In this document: one piece after another, positions 7,131 to 13,743 of the stretch
How positions within the stretch are numbered: the first letter of the stretch is position 1
Layout: every line of letters begins with the position of its first letter
Origin: Bacteroidales bacterium
Lineage (GTDB): Bacteria > Bacteroidota > Bacteroidia > Bacteroidales > UBA932
NCBI GenBank assembly: GCA_017447815.1
Contig: JAFSMS010000007.1
Location: forward strand, 1 to 32,276
Length of the DNA: 32,276 nucleotides
Direction of reading: 5' to 3'
Made by a program: the position numbers and the translations under genes
Notes under the pieces: generated by a model
Told to the model about the DNA's origin: nothing
The model's input: only the letters and a program-made list of their open reading frames with translations
Database searches by the model: none

Positions 7131-7503
7131 GAAAGACATACTGACAGCGGAGGATGTAAAGGAGTTGCAGCCGCTTTATGCGGCGGTGATATCGGCCCTG
7201 AAAGAGGTGTACGATCCGGAAATCCCGGTGAACATCTACGACCTGGGCCTCATTTACGAACTCACCATCAACAAGGCGCGTGAAGTCTCCATCCTGATGA
7301 CGTTCACGGCGCCCAACTGCCCCATGGCCGACCAGGTGATCATGGAGGTCCAGCAGGGCGTGGAAGCGGTTCCCGGCGTAAGCAAATGCAGCATCGAACT
7401 CACTTTCGAGCCCGAATGGGACCGCAGCATGCTCTCGGACGAAGCCCGCGTCGAACTGGGCCTGGATTATGACCAGGACGATTACGGCAAGTTGAACGAC
7501 TGA
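7120..7503 (+). CDS. DUF59 / MIP18-family iron-sulfur assembly protein (SufT-like)
   Basis: MIP18-family (DUF59) proteins help deliver iron-sulfur clusters to client proteins; members linked to suf operons are called SufT or SUF-associated factors. The start at ATG 7120 gives 127 residues; the frame is open from 7090, but that would overlap sufE more deeply. The domain contains LKEVYDPEIPVNIYDLGLIY and the conserved Cys motif TAPNCPMAD, followed by a typical VEAVPGV turn and the strand ELTFEPEWD. The C-terminus is acidic (DYDQDDYGKLND). It overlaps sufE by 11 bases and its TGA shares one base with the folK ATG. The operon position supports a role in SUF maturation. Confidence 0.88.
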   Translation: MEDKKDILTAEDVKELQPLYAAVISALKEVYDPEIPVNIYDLGLIYELTINKAREVSILMTFTAPNCPMADQVIMEVQQGVEAVPGVSKCSIELTFEPEWDRSMLSDEARVELGLDYDQDDYGKLND

Positions 7504-7985
7504 TGGAAAGGGTCAACGTATATCTGGGTCTGGGCTCCAATCTGGGAGACCGCGACGTGAATCTTCTGAAGGCCATGAATCGGCTGGACGAAACCTTCGG
7601 CATGCATCCGGAACGGATTTCCCGCATTGTCGAAACGCCCGCCTGGGGCTTTGAAGGGCCGGATTTCTTGAACATGTGCGTTCTGTACAGGCTTCCCCGC
7701 ACGGGGACGCCGGAGCAGCACGCTACCGAAATCCTCCGTCAGGTGAAAGCCGTCGAAAAGGCCCTCGGACGGGAGCCGGAGCCGCTTTTCAACGAAAAGG
7801 GGGAGCGCGAATACCACAACCGGATCATCGATGTCGATATCCTCTGCTATGGAACAGAAACAATTCATACAGAGCAGCTTACCATTCCCCATCCGCTGAT
7901 TGGAGAGCGGGATTTCGTGAAGAAGCCGCTGCTGGAAATCTCCAAACCCGATATCCGCGAGGCGTTTCCCGATATTTTTGCGTAA
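7503..7985 (+). CDS. folK: 2-amino-4-hydroxy-6-hydroxymethyldihydropteridine pyrophosphokinase
   Basis: FolK (HPPK) transfers pyrophosphate from ATP to the hydroxymethyl group of the pterin in folate synthesis. The protein has 160 residues. It opens with VYLGLGSNLGDR (6-17), has ETPAWGFEGPDFLNM in the central region, and carries the HPPK signature near NRIIDVDILCYG, where the two Asp residues bind the magnesium ions. IPHPLIGERDFVKKPLLEI follows as expected. It begins within the DUF59 stop codon (TGATG at 7501-7505), so it is the last gene of the suf-type operon, an association with no obvious biochemical reason. A box TAAATTTG overlaps its stop codon and may serve glyS. Confidence 0.95.
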   Translation: MERVNVYLGLGSNLGDRDVNLLKAMNRLDETFGMHPERISRIVETPAWGFEGPDFLNMCVLYRLPRTGTPEQHATEILRQVKAVEKALGREPEPLFNEKGEREYHNRIIDVDILCYGTETIHTEQLTIPHPLIGERDFVKKPLLEISKPDIREAFPDIFA

Positions 7986-7990
7986 ATTTG
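7983..7990 (+). promoter_or_regulatory. Candidate glyS promoter -7 box
   Basis: TAAATTTG matches TAnnTTTG exactly and overlaps the folK TAA. No clear TTTG is found 19-21 bases upstream. If used, the glyS leader would be about 75 bases and would contain the tandem repeat at 7989-8052. Confidence 0.45.
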
Positions 7991-8052
7991 TCATTCTGAA
8001 CGGCACCTGTCATTCTGAACGGCACCTGTCATTCTGAACGAAGTGAAGAATC
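7989..8052 (+). repeat. Interspersed repeat with tandem partial copies in the glyS leader
   Basis: A 19-base unit TGTCATTCTGAACGGCACC occurs at 7989-8007 and 8008-8026, then TGTCATTCTGAACG continues into AAGTGAAGAATC to complete a 26-base element at 8027-8052. The full element is the same repeat seen in the ruvA leader. The first 14 bases are thus present three times at exact 19-base spacing. Confidence 0.9.
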
Positions 8053-8068
8053 TAAATATCAACGTTAT

Positions 8069-9607
8069 ATGACACAAGAAGAACTTTTCAAGGTACTTGT
8101 AGCCCATTGCAAGGAGTACGGATTCGTCTTCCCCTCCTCCGAGATTTACGACGGCCTGGCCGCCGTATATGATTATGGTCAGATGGGCGTCCAACTCAAG
8201 AACAACATCAAAAACTACTGGTGGGAAGCCATGACCCGCCTCAATGAGAACATCGTCGGCATCGACTCGGCCATTTTCATGCACCCCCGCATCTGGGAGG
8301 CTTCCGGCCACGTGGGCGCCTTCAACGACCCCCTCATTGACAACAAGGATTCCAAGAAACGCTATCGTGCCGATGTCCTCATCGAGGATTACCTGGGCAA
8401 GATCGAAGAAAAAATCGAGAAAGAAGTGGCCAAAGGCCGCAAAAAGTTCGGTGATGCCTTCGACGAGGCCCAGTTCCGCGCCACCAATCCCAACGTTCTC
8501 CGCGAAAAAGCCAAGTACGACGAGGTTCACAACCGTTACGTAAAGGCCGAACAGGCCAACGACTTTGCCGAATACCGCCAGATCATCATCGACTGCGGCA
8601 TCGTCTGCCCCATCAGCGGCACCTGCAACTGGACCGAAGTGCGCCAGTTCAACCTCATGTTCCAGACCTCCATGGGCTCCACGGCCGACGGCGCCAGCAC
8701 CATTTATCTGCGTCCTGAGACCGCTCAGGGCATTTTCGTGAACTACCTCAACGTCCAGAAGACCGGCCGCATGAAGATTCCTTTCGGCATCGCCCAAATC
8801 GGAAAAGCCTTCCGCAACGAGATTGTCGCCCGCCAGTTCATCTTCCGCATGAGGGAGTTCGAGCAGATGGAAATGCAGTTCTTCATCAAGCCCGGCACCG
8901 AACTGGAGTGGTTCAAGAAATGGAAGGAAACCCGCATGAAATGGCACGTGAACCTGGGAATGGGGGCCGAAAACTACCGCTTCCACGACCATGAGAAACT
9001 GGCCCACTATGCCAACGCCGCCACCGATATCGAGTTCAACTTCCCCTTCGGCTTCAAGGAACTGGAAGGCATCCACAGCCGCACCAACTTCGACCTGGGC
9101 AACCACCAGAAGTTCTCCGGCAAGAAGATTGAATACTTCGATCCCGAGGAAAACACCTCCTATACGCCGTATGTCATCGAAACGTCCATCGGCGTGGACC
9201 GCATGTGCCTGGCCGTCCTGGCCCACTCCTACACCGTGGAGAAACTCGAAAACGGCGAGGAGCGTGTCGTGATGAAGATTCCCGCCCCGCTGGCCCCCAT
9301 CAAGGTGGCCGTGATGCCGCTTGTGAAGAAAGACGGCCTGCCGGAACTCGCCCAGAAAGTGGTGGACCAGCTCAAGTACGACTTCTCCTACCAGTACGAC
9401 GAGAAAGACTCCATCGGCAAGCGCTATCGCCGCCAGGACGCCATCGGAACGCCTTTCTGCGTCACCGTGGACCACGACAGCCTCTCTGACGGCAGCGTCA
9501 CCGTCCGTGACCGCGACAGCATGACCCAGGAGCGGGTGAAGATCGAAGACCTCCGCAACCTCATCGAGAAGAAGGTCTCCCTTACCAACCTTCTCCGCAA
9601 CCTCTAA
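8069..9607 (+). CDS. glyS: Glycyl-tRNA synthetase (single-chain class II)
   Basis: This enzyme charges tRNA-Gly with glycine. The protein has 512 residues and is the dimeric single-chain form, not the alpha/beta tetramer of many proteobacteria. Class II motifs are visible: FRNEI and MREFEQMEMQFF (motif 2 region), YLRPETAQGIFVNYLNV in the catalytic core, and ETSIGVDRMCLAVL (motif 3). NWTEVRQFNLMFQT and GIHSRTNFDLGNHQKFSG are family-specific segments. The anticodon-binding domain begins near IPAPLAPIKVAVMPLV and includes KRYRRQDAIGTPFCVTVD. It starts after the repeat-containing leader. The small HTH-protein gene follows 18 bases after the stop, so they may share a transcript. In databases this form is often named glyS or glyQS. 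Confidence 0.97.
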   Translation: MTQEELFKVLVAHCKEYGFVFPSSEIYDGLAAVYDYGQMGVQLKNNIKNYWWEAMTRLNENIVGIDSAIFMHPRIWEASGHVGAFNDPLIDNKDSKKRYRADVLIEDYLGKIEEKIEKEVAKGRKKFGDAFDEAQFRATNPNVLREKAKYDEVHNRYVKAEQANDFAEYRQIIIDCGIVCPISGTCNWTEVRQFNLMFQTSMGSTADGASTIYLRPETAQGIFVNYLNVQKTGRMKIPFGIAQIGKAFRNEIVARQFIFRMREFEQMEMQFFIKPGTELEWFKKWKETRMKWHVNLGMGAENYRFHDHEKLAHYANAATDIEFNFPFGFKELEGIHSRTNFDLGNHQKFSGKKIEYFDPEENTSYTPYVIETSIGVDRMCLAVLAHSYTVEKLENGEERVVMKIPAPLAPIKVAVMPLVKKDGLPELAQKVVDQLKYDFSYQYDEKDSIGKRYRRQDAIGTPFCVTVDHDSLSDGSVTVRDRDSMTQERVKIEDLRNLIEKKVSLTNLLRNL

Positions 9608-9625
9608 CAGAAAACAGTAAGCCGC

Positions 9626-10198
9626 ATGCTTACACTGTTCATAACAGCCGTTCTGGCTACGCTGGTGCTCTATTTCTGGGCTCGCAAGGCCCTCCTGGAG
9701 AAGCAACTCCTCCAGGAGCGGGAGGAAAACGAGCGCATCATGTCCGTCGCCGAAGACTTGCAGAAAAGACTGGGCAAGTTGCAGGAGCAGCGGAAAGAGA
9801 GCACCGGCGGGCTCGGAATGGACATGCTGGACCGGCTGTGCGAACAGTACTATGTCTATGAAGGAACCGACAACCTTCAGCCCAAGATCCTGAAGGAGGT
9901 GAAGAGCCTGGTGGACGGCCTCCGCAGCGACCCCGCCGTCCAGCGCTCCCTGGAGCAGTCGCTGAACGAAAAAAACGACCAGGTCATGACCCGTTTGCGG
10001 GCGGCTTTTCCCAAGTGGAAAGAAGAAGATTTCCTCCTTTACATTTTTACGGCCTCCGGCTTCTCGACCACCACCATTTCCACCCTTCTGGAGAAGGACA
10101 AACCGTACATTTACAACCGGATTTACCGTCTGAAGGAAAGAATTAAGAACGCTGGTACAACGGATAAAGACTTGTTTCTTAACTGTTTAGAACGTTAA
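9626..10198 (+). CDS. Small membrane-anchored coiled-coil protein with C-terminal HTH
   Basis: The protein has 190 residues. Residues about 2-18 form a single hydrophobic segment (LTLFITAVLATLVLYFWA), and a Lys/Glu/Gln-rich coiled coil follows to about residue 55. A helical middle region contains LCEQYYVYEGTDNLQPKILK. The C-terminus has a helix-turn-helix-like stretch: FLLYIFTASGFSTTTISTLL, then a second helix with YIYNRIYRLKERIKN. This end resembles the C-terminal DNA-binding part of large Bacteroidetes TPR regulators of the DUF6377 kind, where a similar TIYNYR..R motif occurs, but here there is no TPR sensor region. It may be a membrane-tethered regulator. It follows glyS by 18 bases and precedes the tonB regulatory region. 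DNA binding is inferred, not demonstrated. Confidence 0.6.
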   Translation: MLTLFITAVLATLVLYFWARKALLEKQLLQEREENERIMSVAEDLQKRLGKLQEQRKESTGGLGMDMLDRLCEQYYVYEGTDNLQPKILKEVKSLVDGLRSDPAVQRSLEQSLNEKNDQVMTRLRAAFPKWKEEDFLLYIFTASGFSTTTISTLLEKDKPYIYNRIYRLKERIKNAGTTDKDLFLNCLER

Positions 10199-10348
10199 AA
10201 ACCGCTTCGCTGGAAAAACGCAAAAATTTGATGGTAAACGGCGGTTTACTCCCTGCCTGCGAGAATTTTGCAAAATTTGTGTTTTTTAATCGTCTGATAA
10301 TCAGTCGTTTAAACACAGTGCTTTGCGAGATTCTTTTTCTTTTTTTCT
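10199..10348 (+). promoter_or_regulatory. Palindrome-rich region upstream of tonB
   Basis: Several short perfect palindromes occur: GTAAAC-GGCG-GTTTAC (10234-10249), AATTTTGCAAAATT (10264-10277), CTGATAATCAG (10294-10304) and GTTTAAAC (10307-10314). One arm of a longer inverted repeat starts at 10324. AAACCGC (10198-10204) also pairs with GCGGTTT (10241-10247), but no T-run follows, so a terminator is not claimed. The palindromes may be regulator-binding sites. Confidence 0.45.
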
Positions 10349-10370
10349 TTTGGGAATGAAAAATCTCGCA
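10324..10370. repeat. Inverted repeat flanking the tonB -33 element
   Basis: TGCGAGATT at 10324-10332 and AATCTCGCA at 10362-10370 are perfect complements separated by 29 bases of mostly pyrimidines. The downstream arm lies in the promoter spacer, between the TTTG at 10349-10352 and the TATCTTTG at 10372-10379. This placement would suit a repressor operator. Confidence 0.55.
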
Positions 10371-10379
10371 TTATCTTTG
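10349..10379 (+). promoter_or_regulatory. tonB promoter
   Basis: TTTG at 10349-10352, a 19-base spacer and TATCTTTG at 10372-10379 match the Bacteroidetes sigma-ABfr consensus TTTG-N19-21-TAnnTTTG exactly. The start codon is at 10414, giving a leader of about 30 bases. Confidence 0.85.
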
Positions 10380-10413
10380 TATCGGAGAAAATAAACCACA
10401 AACAAATCATAAC

Positions 10414-11106
10414 ATGGAAATCAAAAAATCACCCAAAGCCAGCCTCGAGAACAAGAGATTGCTCTTCACCGAGATCGGTCTCGTCGTTGCTCTCGGCATC
10501 GTCTATGGAGCCTTCAACTGGTCCTCCAAAGACGCGCAGGTAGCCGTCCTCGAAGACACCACCCAGGTGCTCGTCGAAGAAGAGATGGTAGCCATCCAGA
10601 ACGAGCTTCCCCCGCCCCCGCCGGAGGCTCCGTCCATCCCCGTCCTGTCCGACCAGATCGACATCGTGGACGATGACATCAAGTTGGACGACGACCTGTT
10701 CATGAACCTGGAAGACAACAACCAGGCCGTGGAAATCCAGGACTACAAAGAGGCTGTGGTGGAAGAAGAGGAAGTGGAGGAGGAAGCCATTCCGTTCCAG
10801 CTCGTAGAAACCAAGCCTTCCTTTAACGGTGGAGACGCCAACGAGTTCTCCAAATGGGTGAACTCCAAACTCGTCTATCCGGAAATCGCCAAGGAAAACG
10901 GCGTGCAGGGTCGTGTCACCCTCCAGTTCACCGTAGAGGCCGACGGCCGCGTAACCAACGTGAAGGTTCTCCGTGGCGTTGACGAGTCCCTGGACAAGGA
11001 AGCCGTCCGCGTCGTTTCCAGCTCCCCCAAGTGGAAGCCCGGCAAGCAGCGTGACCGCGCCGTAAAGGTAACCTACACCTTCCCGGTAATCTTCCAGCTC
11101 CGCTAA
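10414..11106 (+). CDS. tonB: Energy transducer TonB
   Basis: TonB spans the periplasm and passes proton-motive energy from ExbBD to outer-membrane receptors. The protein has 230 residues: a cytoplasmic Lys-rich start, one transmembrane helix at about 18-36 (EIGLVVALGIVYGAF), then a Pro stretch NELPPPPPEAPSIPV and a very acidic linker (VVEEEEVEEEA). The C-terminal TonB domain begins near FNGGDANEFSKWVNSKLVYP and contains GVQGRVTLQFTVEADGRV and the closing KVTYTFPVIFQL. This is a common Bacteroidetes TonB layout, with acidic rather than Lys/Pro-rich linker. It is monocistronic, with its own strong promoter and a terminator. No exbB or exbD is in the window. It may serve the receptor at 13744, but Bacteroidetes usually have several TonB proteins. 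Confidence 0.92.
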   Translation: MEIKKSPKASLENKRLLFTEIGLVVALGIVYGAFNWSSKDAQVAVLEDTTQVLVEEEMVAIQNELPPPPPEAPSIPVLSDQIDIVDDDIKLDDDLFMNLEDNNQAVEIQDYKEAVVEEEEVEEEAIPFQLVETKPSFNGGDANEFSKWVNSKLVYPEIAKENGVQGRVTLQFTVEADGRVTNVKVLRGVDESLDKEAVRVVSSSPKWKPGKQRDRAVKVTYTFPVIFQLR

Positions 11107-11124
11107 AGGAAAGCGCATAAAAAT

Positions 11125-11158
11125 AGGCTGTACCCCCAAAAGGATACAGCCTTTTTTT
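11125..11158. terminator. Bidirectional terminator between tonB and the DUF4857 gene
   Basis: AGGCTGTA (11125-11132) and TACAGCCT (11145-11152) form a perfect 8-bp stem around a 12-base loop. On the plus strand the stem runs into T residues to 11158. On the minus strand it is followed by ATTTTTA. It therefore fits termination of tonB and of the convergent minus-strand operon that ends at 11174. Confidence 0.88.
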
Positions 11159-11173
11159 GTGCCTTGCGGGAGC

Positions 11174-12196
11174 CTAAAGGGTCAGCCGGGGTTTCACCCA
11201 CCCGTCGTTGGCGGAGGTGAAGCGGATGCCCGGGAAGGACCCCTCGCGGGGATAAGGGCGGCTCAGTGTGTCCACCAGCGAGAAATCGCTGCTGCTGAGG
11301 GCCCAGAAGCGCTCCCCCTCGTCGGTGGAAGTCTTAACCGTATAGTAGAACAGGTCTCCGACGATGAGCAGGTCTTCCTTTTCCGGGGTGAAGGACACTT
11401 CCGTGGGGATGACGTGGCCGTCCGGAAGCAGCATCTGGAGGCGGCCGTCACCGCTCACCAGATAGCCCAGGGTGGCATGGTTGTCAAACTCCGTGATCAT
11501 GACAAACTTGAGGGCCAGCCCGTCGGCCTCGGGGAAATGCCGGACGACGACCGTGTCGTTCACCTGCTTGAACTGGTAGAGTTTGTCCTGCGCATCCGTG
11601 ACCAGGTAGCCTTCATCGTAGGCCTTCCGGTGGGAGGGTTTGCCGGAAAAGAGTTTGGCCGGATAGGCAAAACCTTGTTCCTGAAGCGTTTGCCGAAGGA
11701 GGGCGGTCTTGTCGGCCCGGATTTCATTGGTGGCCATTTTCACGATGTCGATGCCGCGGGAGCGGCTCACCAGCGCGTCCTCCGGGTCCTTGAGTTCCAG
11801 GCGCTCGGGAACGCTTTCCATCAAAAGATACACGGGCGGCAGGGTGCGGTTGATGTCCTTGGGGTCGGACGTGGCGATAACCGCATTGCGCTCGATTTCT
11901 TCCAGGCTTACCGCCCGGCCCTCGAGGGTGTCCGGAAGGGCGCCGCGGGAAGCCAGGACGCCTGCGTAGAACATGGGCTGGGCCTCGTCACCGTGGACAT
12001 TGCCCTTGGTGTCGATGAACTGGAACTCCTTCCCCTCGCCGCGGTCCAGGGAGGCGAAATCGTGCAGCGTGCAACTGTACAGGGTGAAGGGCGTGGAATA
12101 AGGCTTGAGGGTAATGAGATTGTACAGCCAGGGCACCACCCAGAAAAAGAGGAGGGCAAGGGATGCGATGAGAAAGATTTTTCCGTAGTTTTTCAT
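11174..12196 (-). CDS. DUF4857 domain-containing membrane-anchored protein
   Basis: The protein has 340 residues. It has one hydrophobic anchor near the N-terminus (IFLIASLALLFFWVVPWLYN, about 7-26), followed by a predicted periplasmic region. The C-terminal half looks like a series of short beta-strands with repeated turns (GYLVTDAQDKLYQF, LGYLVSGDGRLQML, DLFYYTVKT), resembling a beta-propeller-like domain of unknown function. From memory, this matches the DUF4857 family, which in Bacteroidetes regularly follows an ABC transporter ATPase and permease pair, as here. The start is 6 bases after the permease stop, so it is the last gene of a three-gene operon. A role as a periplasmic partner of the transporter is inferred from position only. 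Confidence 0.7.
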   Translation of the reverse strand: MKNYGKIFLIASLALLFFWVVPWLYNLITLKPYSTPFTLYSCTLHDFASLDRGEGKEFQFIDTKGNVHGDEAQPMFYAGVLASRGALPDTLEGRAVSLEEIERNAVIATSDPKDINRTLPPVYLLMESVPERLELKDPEDALVSRSRGIDIVKMATNEIRADKTALLRQTLQEQGFAYPAKLFSGKPSHRKAYDEGYLVTDAQDKLYQFKQVNDTVVVRHFPEADGLALKFVMITEFDNHATLGYLVSGDGRLQMLLPDGHVIPTEVSFTPEKEDLLIVGDLFYYTVKTSTDEGERFWALSSSDFSLVDTLSRPYPREGSFPGIRFTSANDGWVKPRLTL

Positions 12197-12202
12197 GGCC
12201 GT

Positions 12203-12874
12203 CTAGTCTTGAAGTCCTTCTTTGAAACGGGCAACTCCGGAGAAAAGAAGACCGCCGGAGAGCAATACAAACAAAAGCAGCCAGGGGAAGAAGCCGTTGT
12301 AGGCCTCGGGAACGCCGGAAAGGAACATCAGGCGCAAGGCTCCGGCTGCGACCCCCAGCACCACCACCCGCATGCGCCAGGTGGGTTCCAGGCAAAGGGC
12401 CGATGTGAACAGATACCCGGCCCAGCCGGCCAGGTACCACACGGCCATGGTCCGGAGCATCCGGGCGACCAGTTCGGCCGGGACCCAGGTGCCCATGGCC
12501 CAGGCGCAGGCGAGGGCCTGCAGGCCGAAGAGCACGGTGAGGGCCACCAGGCCGTAGGCCGTAATCATGGCCAGCATGCCCGTCTGGCTGTAGGGCAGGT
12601 GCAGGGTGAGTTTGAGGCGTTTGCGCTGGATTTCCGGAATCCACTGCGAGAGGGCCAGCAGGGCGCCGGCGATGACCGGGACATAGCGGAGAATCTCGGT
12701 AAGCACGGTCTCTTTGGTCACCAGGGCTTCCCAGAGGAGTTCCGCCCCCCGGATTTGCACCACCTTGGTGAGGTTCAGGAAGCAGTAGGCGGTAAGGGCG
12801 GCCATCACCACGGCGATTCCCAGCAGGATCCACCGCGTCTTGAGCCACTCCTTGTATAAGATCATTTTATTCAT
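12203..12874 (-). CDS. ABC transporter permease (ABC-2-like)
   Basis: This 223-residue integral membrane protein has about six hydrophobic segments: ILLGIAVVMAALTAYCFL, VPVIAGALLALSQWI, AMITAYGLVALTVLFGLQAL, the region around AVWYLAGWAGYLF, VVVLGVAAGALRLMFL and WLLLFVLLSGGLLF. A short basic cytoplasmic loop EIQRKRLKLTLHLP follows the second. It has no ATPase motifs and sits between the ATPase gene (1 base apart) and the DUF4857 gene (6 bases apart), so it should be the membrane subunit of this transporter. Whether it exports or imports cannot be told; ABC-2-like permeases mostly export. An internal start at Met4 (MILYKEW) is possible. Substrate unknown. Confidence 0.8.
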   Translation of the reverse strand: MNKMILYKEWLKTRWILLGIAVVMAALTAYCFLNLTKVVQIRGAELLWEALVTKETVLTEILRYVPVIAGALLALSQWIPEIQRKRLKLTLHLPYSQTGMLAMITAYGLVALTVLFGLQALACAWAMGTWVPAELVARMLRTMAVWYLAGWAGYLFTSALCLEPTWRMRVVVLGVAAGALRLMFLSGVPEAYNGFFPWLLLFVLLSGGLLFSGVARFKEGLQD

Positions 12875-12875
12875 A

Positions 12876-13595
12876 TCAATATTTTCCCGTTAGTTCGATG
12901 AAAATGTCCTCCAGGGTCATGTCCGGATATCGGCCCATCAGGGAAGCGGCGTTCTCCTGGACGAGGATGCTGCCGTAGTCCATGATGATGACTTCGTCCA
13001 CCAGTTTCTCCAGGTCCTGGATGATGTGGGAGGTGAGAAAGACGGTCTTGCCCTCGGCCTTGGCGTAGTCCCGGAGGTACTCGCAGAAAAGGCGCCGGTA
13101 GCCGGGATCCAGGCCCAGGGAGAAATCGTCCAGGACCAGAAGGTCGGCATTTTGGGCCAAAATGAGGCCCAGGGCCACCTGGGAGCGCTGTCCGTTGGAC
13201 ATACGGGCAATCTTCTGCCCGGGGGCCACCTTCAGTTTCTCCATGAGGCCGTAATAGGCGTCGCGGTTCCATTTGGGGTAGAAGGCGCTGTAGAATTTCT
13301 CAATCTGGCCGATGCTCATGTACGAATACTGCACATGGCCTTCCAGCAGGAGGGCGATGCGCCGGCGGGTTTCGGGGCTGATGCGCTGCACCTCCTCGCC
13401 GAAGAGGGTGCATCGGCCGCTCTGGGGCTTCAGATAGCCCATGAGGATGTTGATGGTGGTGGTTTTGCCGGTGCCGTTCTTGCCCAGAAGGCCCACAATG
13501 CGTCCCGGTTCCACCGTGAAATTCAGGTCCTCGTAGATCTTCCGCTTGCCGTAATAATGCGTCAGATGTTCGCAGGAAATGACAGGTTCTTGCAT
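12876..13595 (-). CDS. ABC transporter ATP-binding protein
   Basis: The protein has 239 residues and a single nucleotide-binding domain. Walker A is GLLGKNGTGKTTT. The signature is MSNGQRSQVALG, where SNGQ replaces the common SGGQ. Walker B is DLLVLDDFSLGLDP, with Asp instead of the usual catalytic Glu after the conserved Asp. The H-loop is in VFLTSHIIQDLE. Both departures are seen in some ABC-2 ATPases, but the Asp substitution may slow hydrolysis. The C-terminal end (PDMTLEDIFIELTGKY) is of the type found in export ATPases. It is the first gene of the minus-strand operon and diverges from the TonB-receptor operon across a 148-base region. Confidence 0.88.
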   Translation of the reverse strand: MQEPVISCEHLTHYYGKRKIYEDLNFTVEPGRIVGLLGKNGTGKTTTINILMGYLKPQSGRCTLFGEEVQRISPETRRRIALLLEGHVQYSYMSIGQIEKFYSAFYPKWNRDAYYGLMEKLKVAPGQKIARMSNGQRSQVALGLILAQNADLLVLDDFSLGLDPGYRRLFCEYLRDYAKAEGKTVFLTSHIIQDLEKLVDEVIIMDYGSILVQENAASLMGRYPDMTLEDIFIELTGKY

Positions 13596-13615
13596 ACGTT
13601 TGCTATTAAGGACTG

Positions 13616-13623
13616 CAAAGATA
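13616..13623 (-). promoter_or_regulatory. Promoter -7 box of the ABC/DUF4857 operon
   Basis: The minus strand reads TATCTTTG, an exact TAnnTTTG match, 20 bases before the ATPase start codon. No convincing TTTG is seen at the -33 position. Confidence 0.6.
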
Positions 13624-13676
13624 GCGATAATGCGCGTGTGTATTTTTAATAAGAAATAGTCATTTCCGCGGATACT

Positions 13677-13694
13677 ATCCCTAAAAATAGGGAT
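13677..13694. promoter_or_regulatory. Candidate operator at the TonB-receptor promoter
   Basis: ATCCCTA-AAAA-TAGGGAT is a perfect inverted repeat of 7-base arms. It ends directly before the TTG of the downstream -33 element and lies in the gap between two divergent operons, so a bound protein could affect the receptor promoter and perhaps both. No regulator gene is nearby. Confidence 0.5.
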
Positions 13695-13724
13695 TGGCGT
13701 GCATCCCCGTACGCGCTAATTTTG
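13695..13724 (+). promoter_or_regulatory. Promoter of the TonB-receptor operon
   Basis: TTG at 13695-13697 and TAATTTTG at 13717-13724 are separated by 19 bases, as in the Bacteroidetes consensus. The leader to the GTG start would be about 16-22 bases. Confidence 0.7.
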
Positions 13725-13743
13725 CAGTCCCAAACCGGAAAAG

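Noticed and set aside
7989-8052. Short CRISPR-like array
   Set aside because: Only three partial copies at 19-base spacing exist, with identical rather than unique linkers and no cas genes; it is a tandem duplication of an interspersed repeat.
10198-10247. Possible terminator after the HTH gene (AAACCGC pairing with GCGGTTT)
   Set aside because: The arms are 36 bases apart and no T-run follows, so it does not look like an intrinsic terminator.
11159-12859. Long plus-strand open frame opposite the DUF4857 and permease genes
   Set aside because: The minus-strand proteins have clear membrane segments, family resemblance and operon spacing, while the plus-strand product is Gly/His/Gln-rich and featureless.
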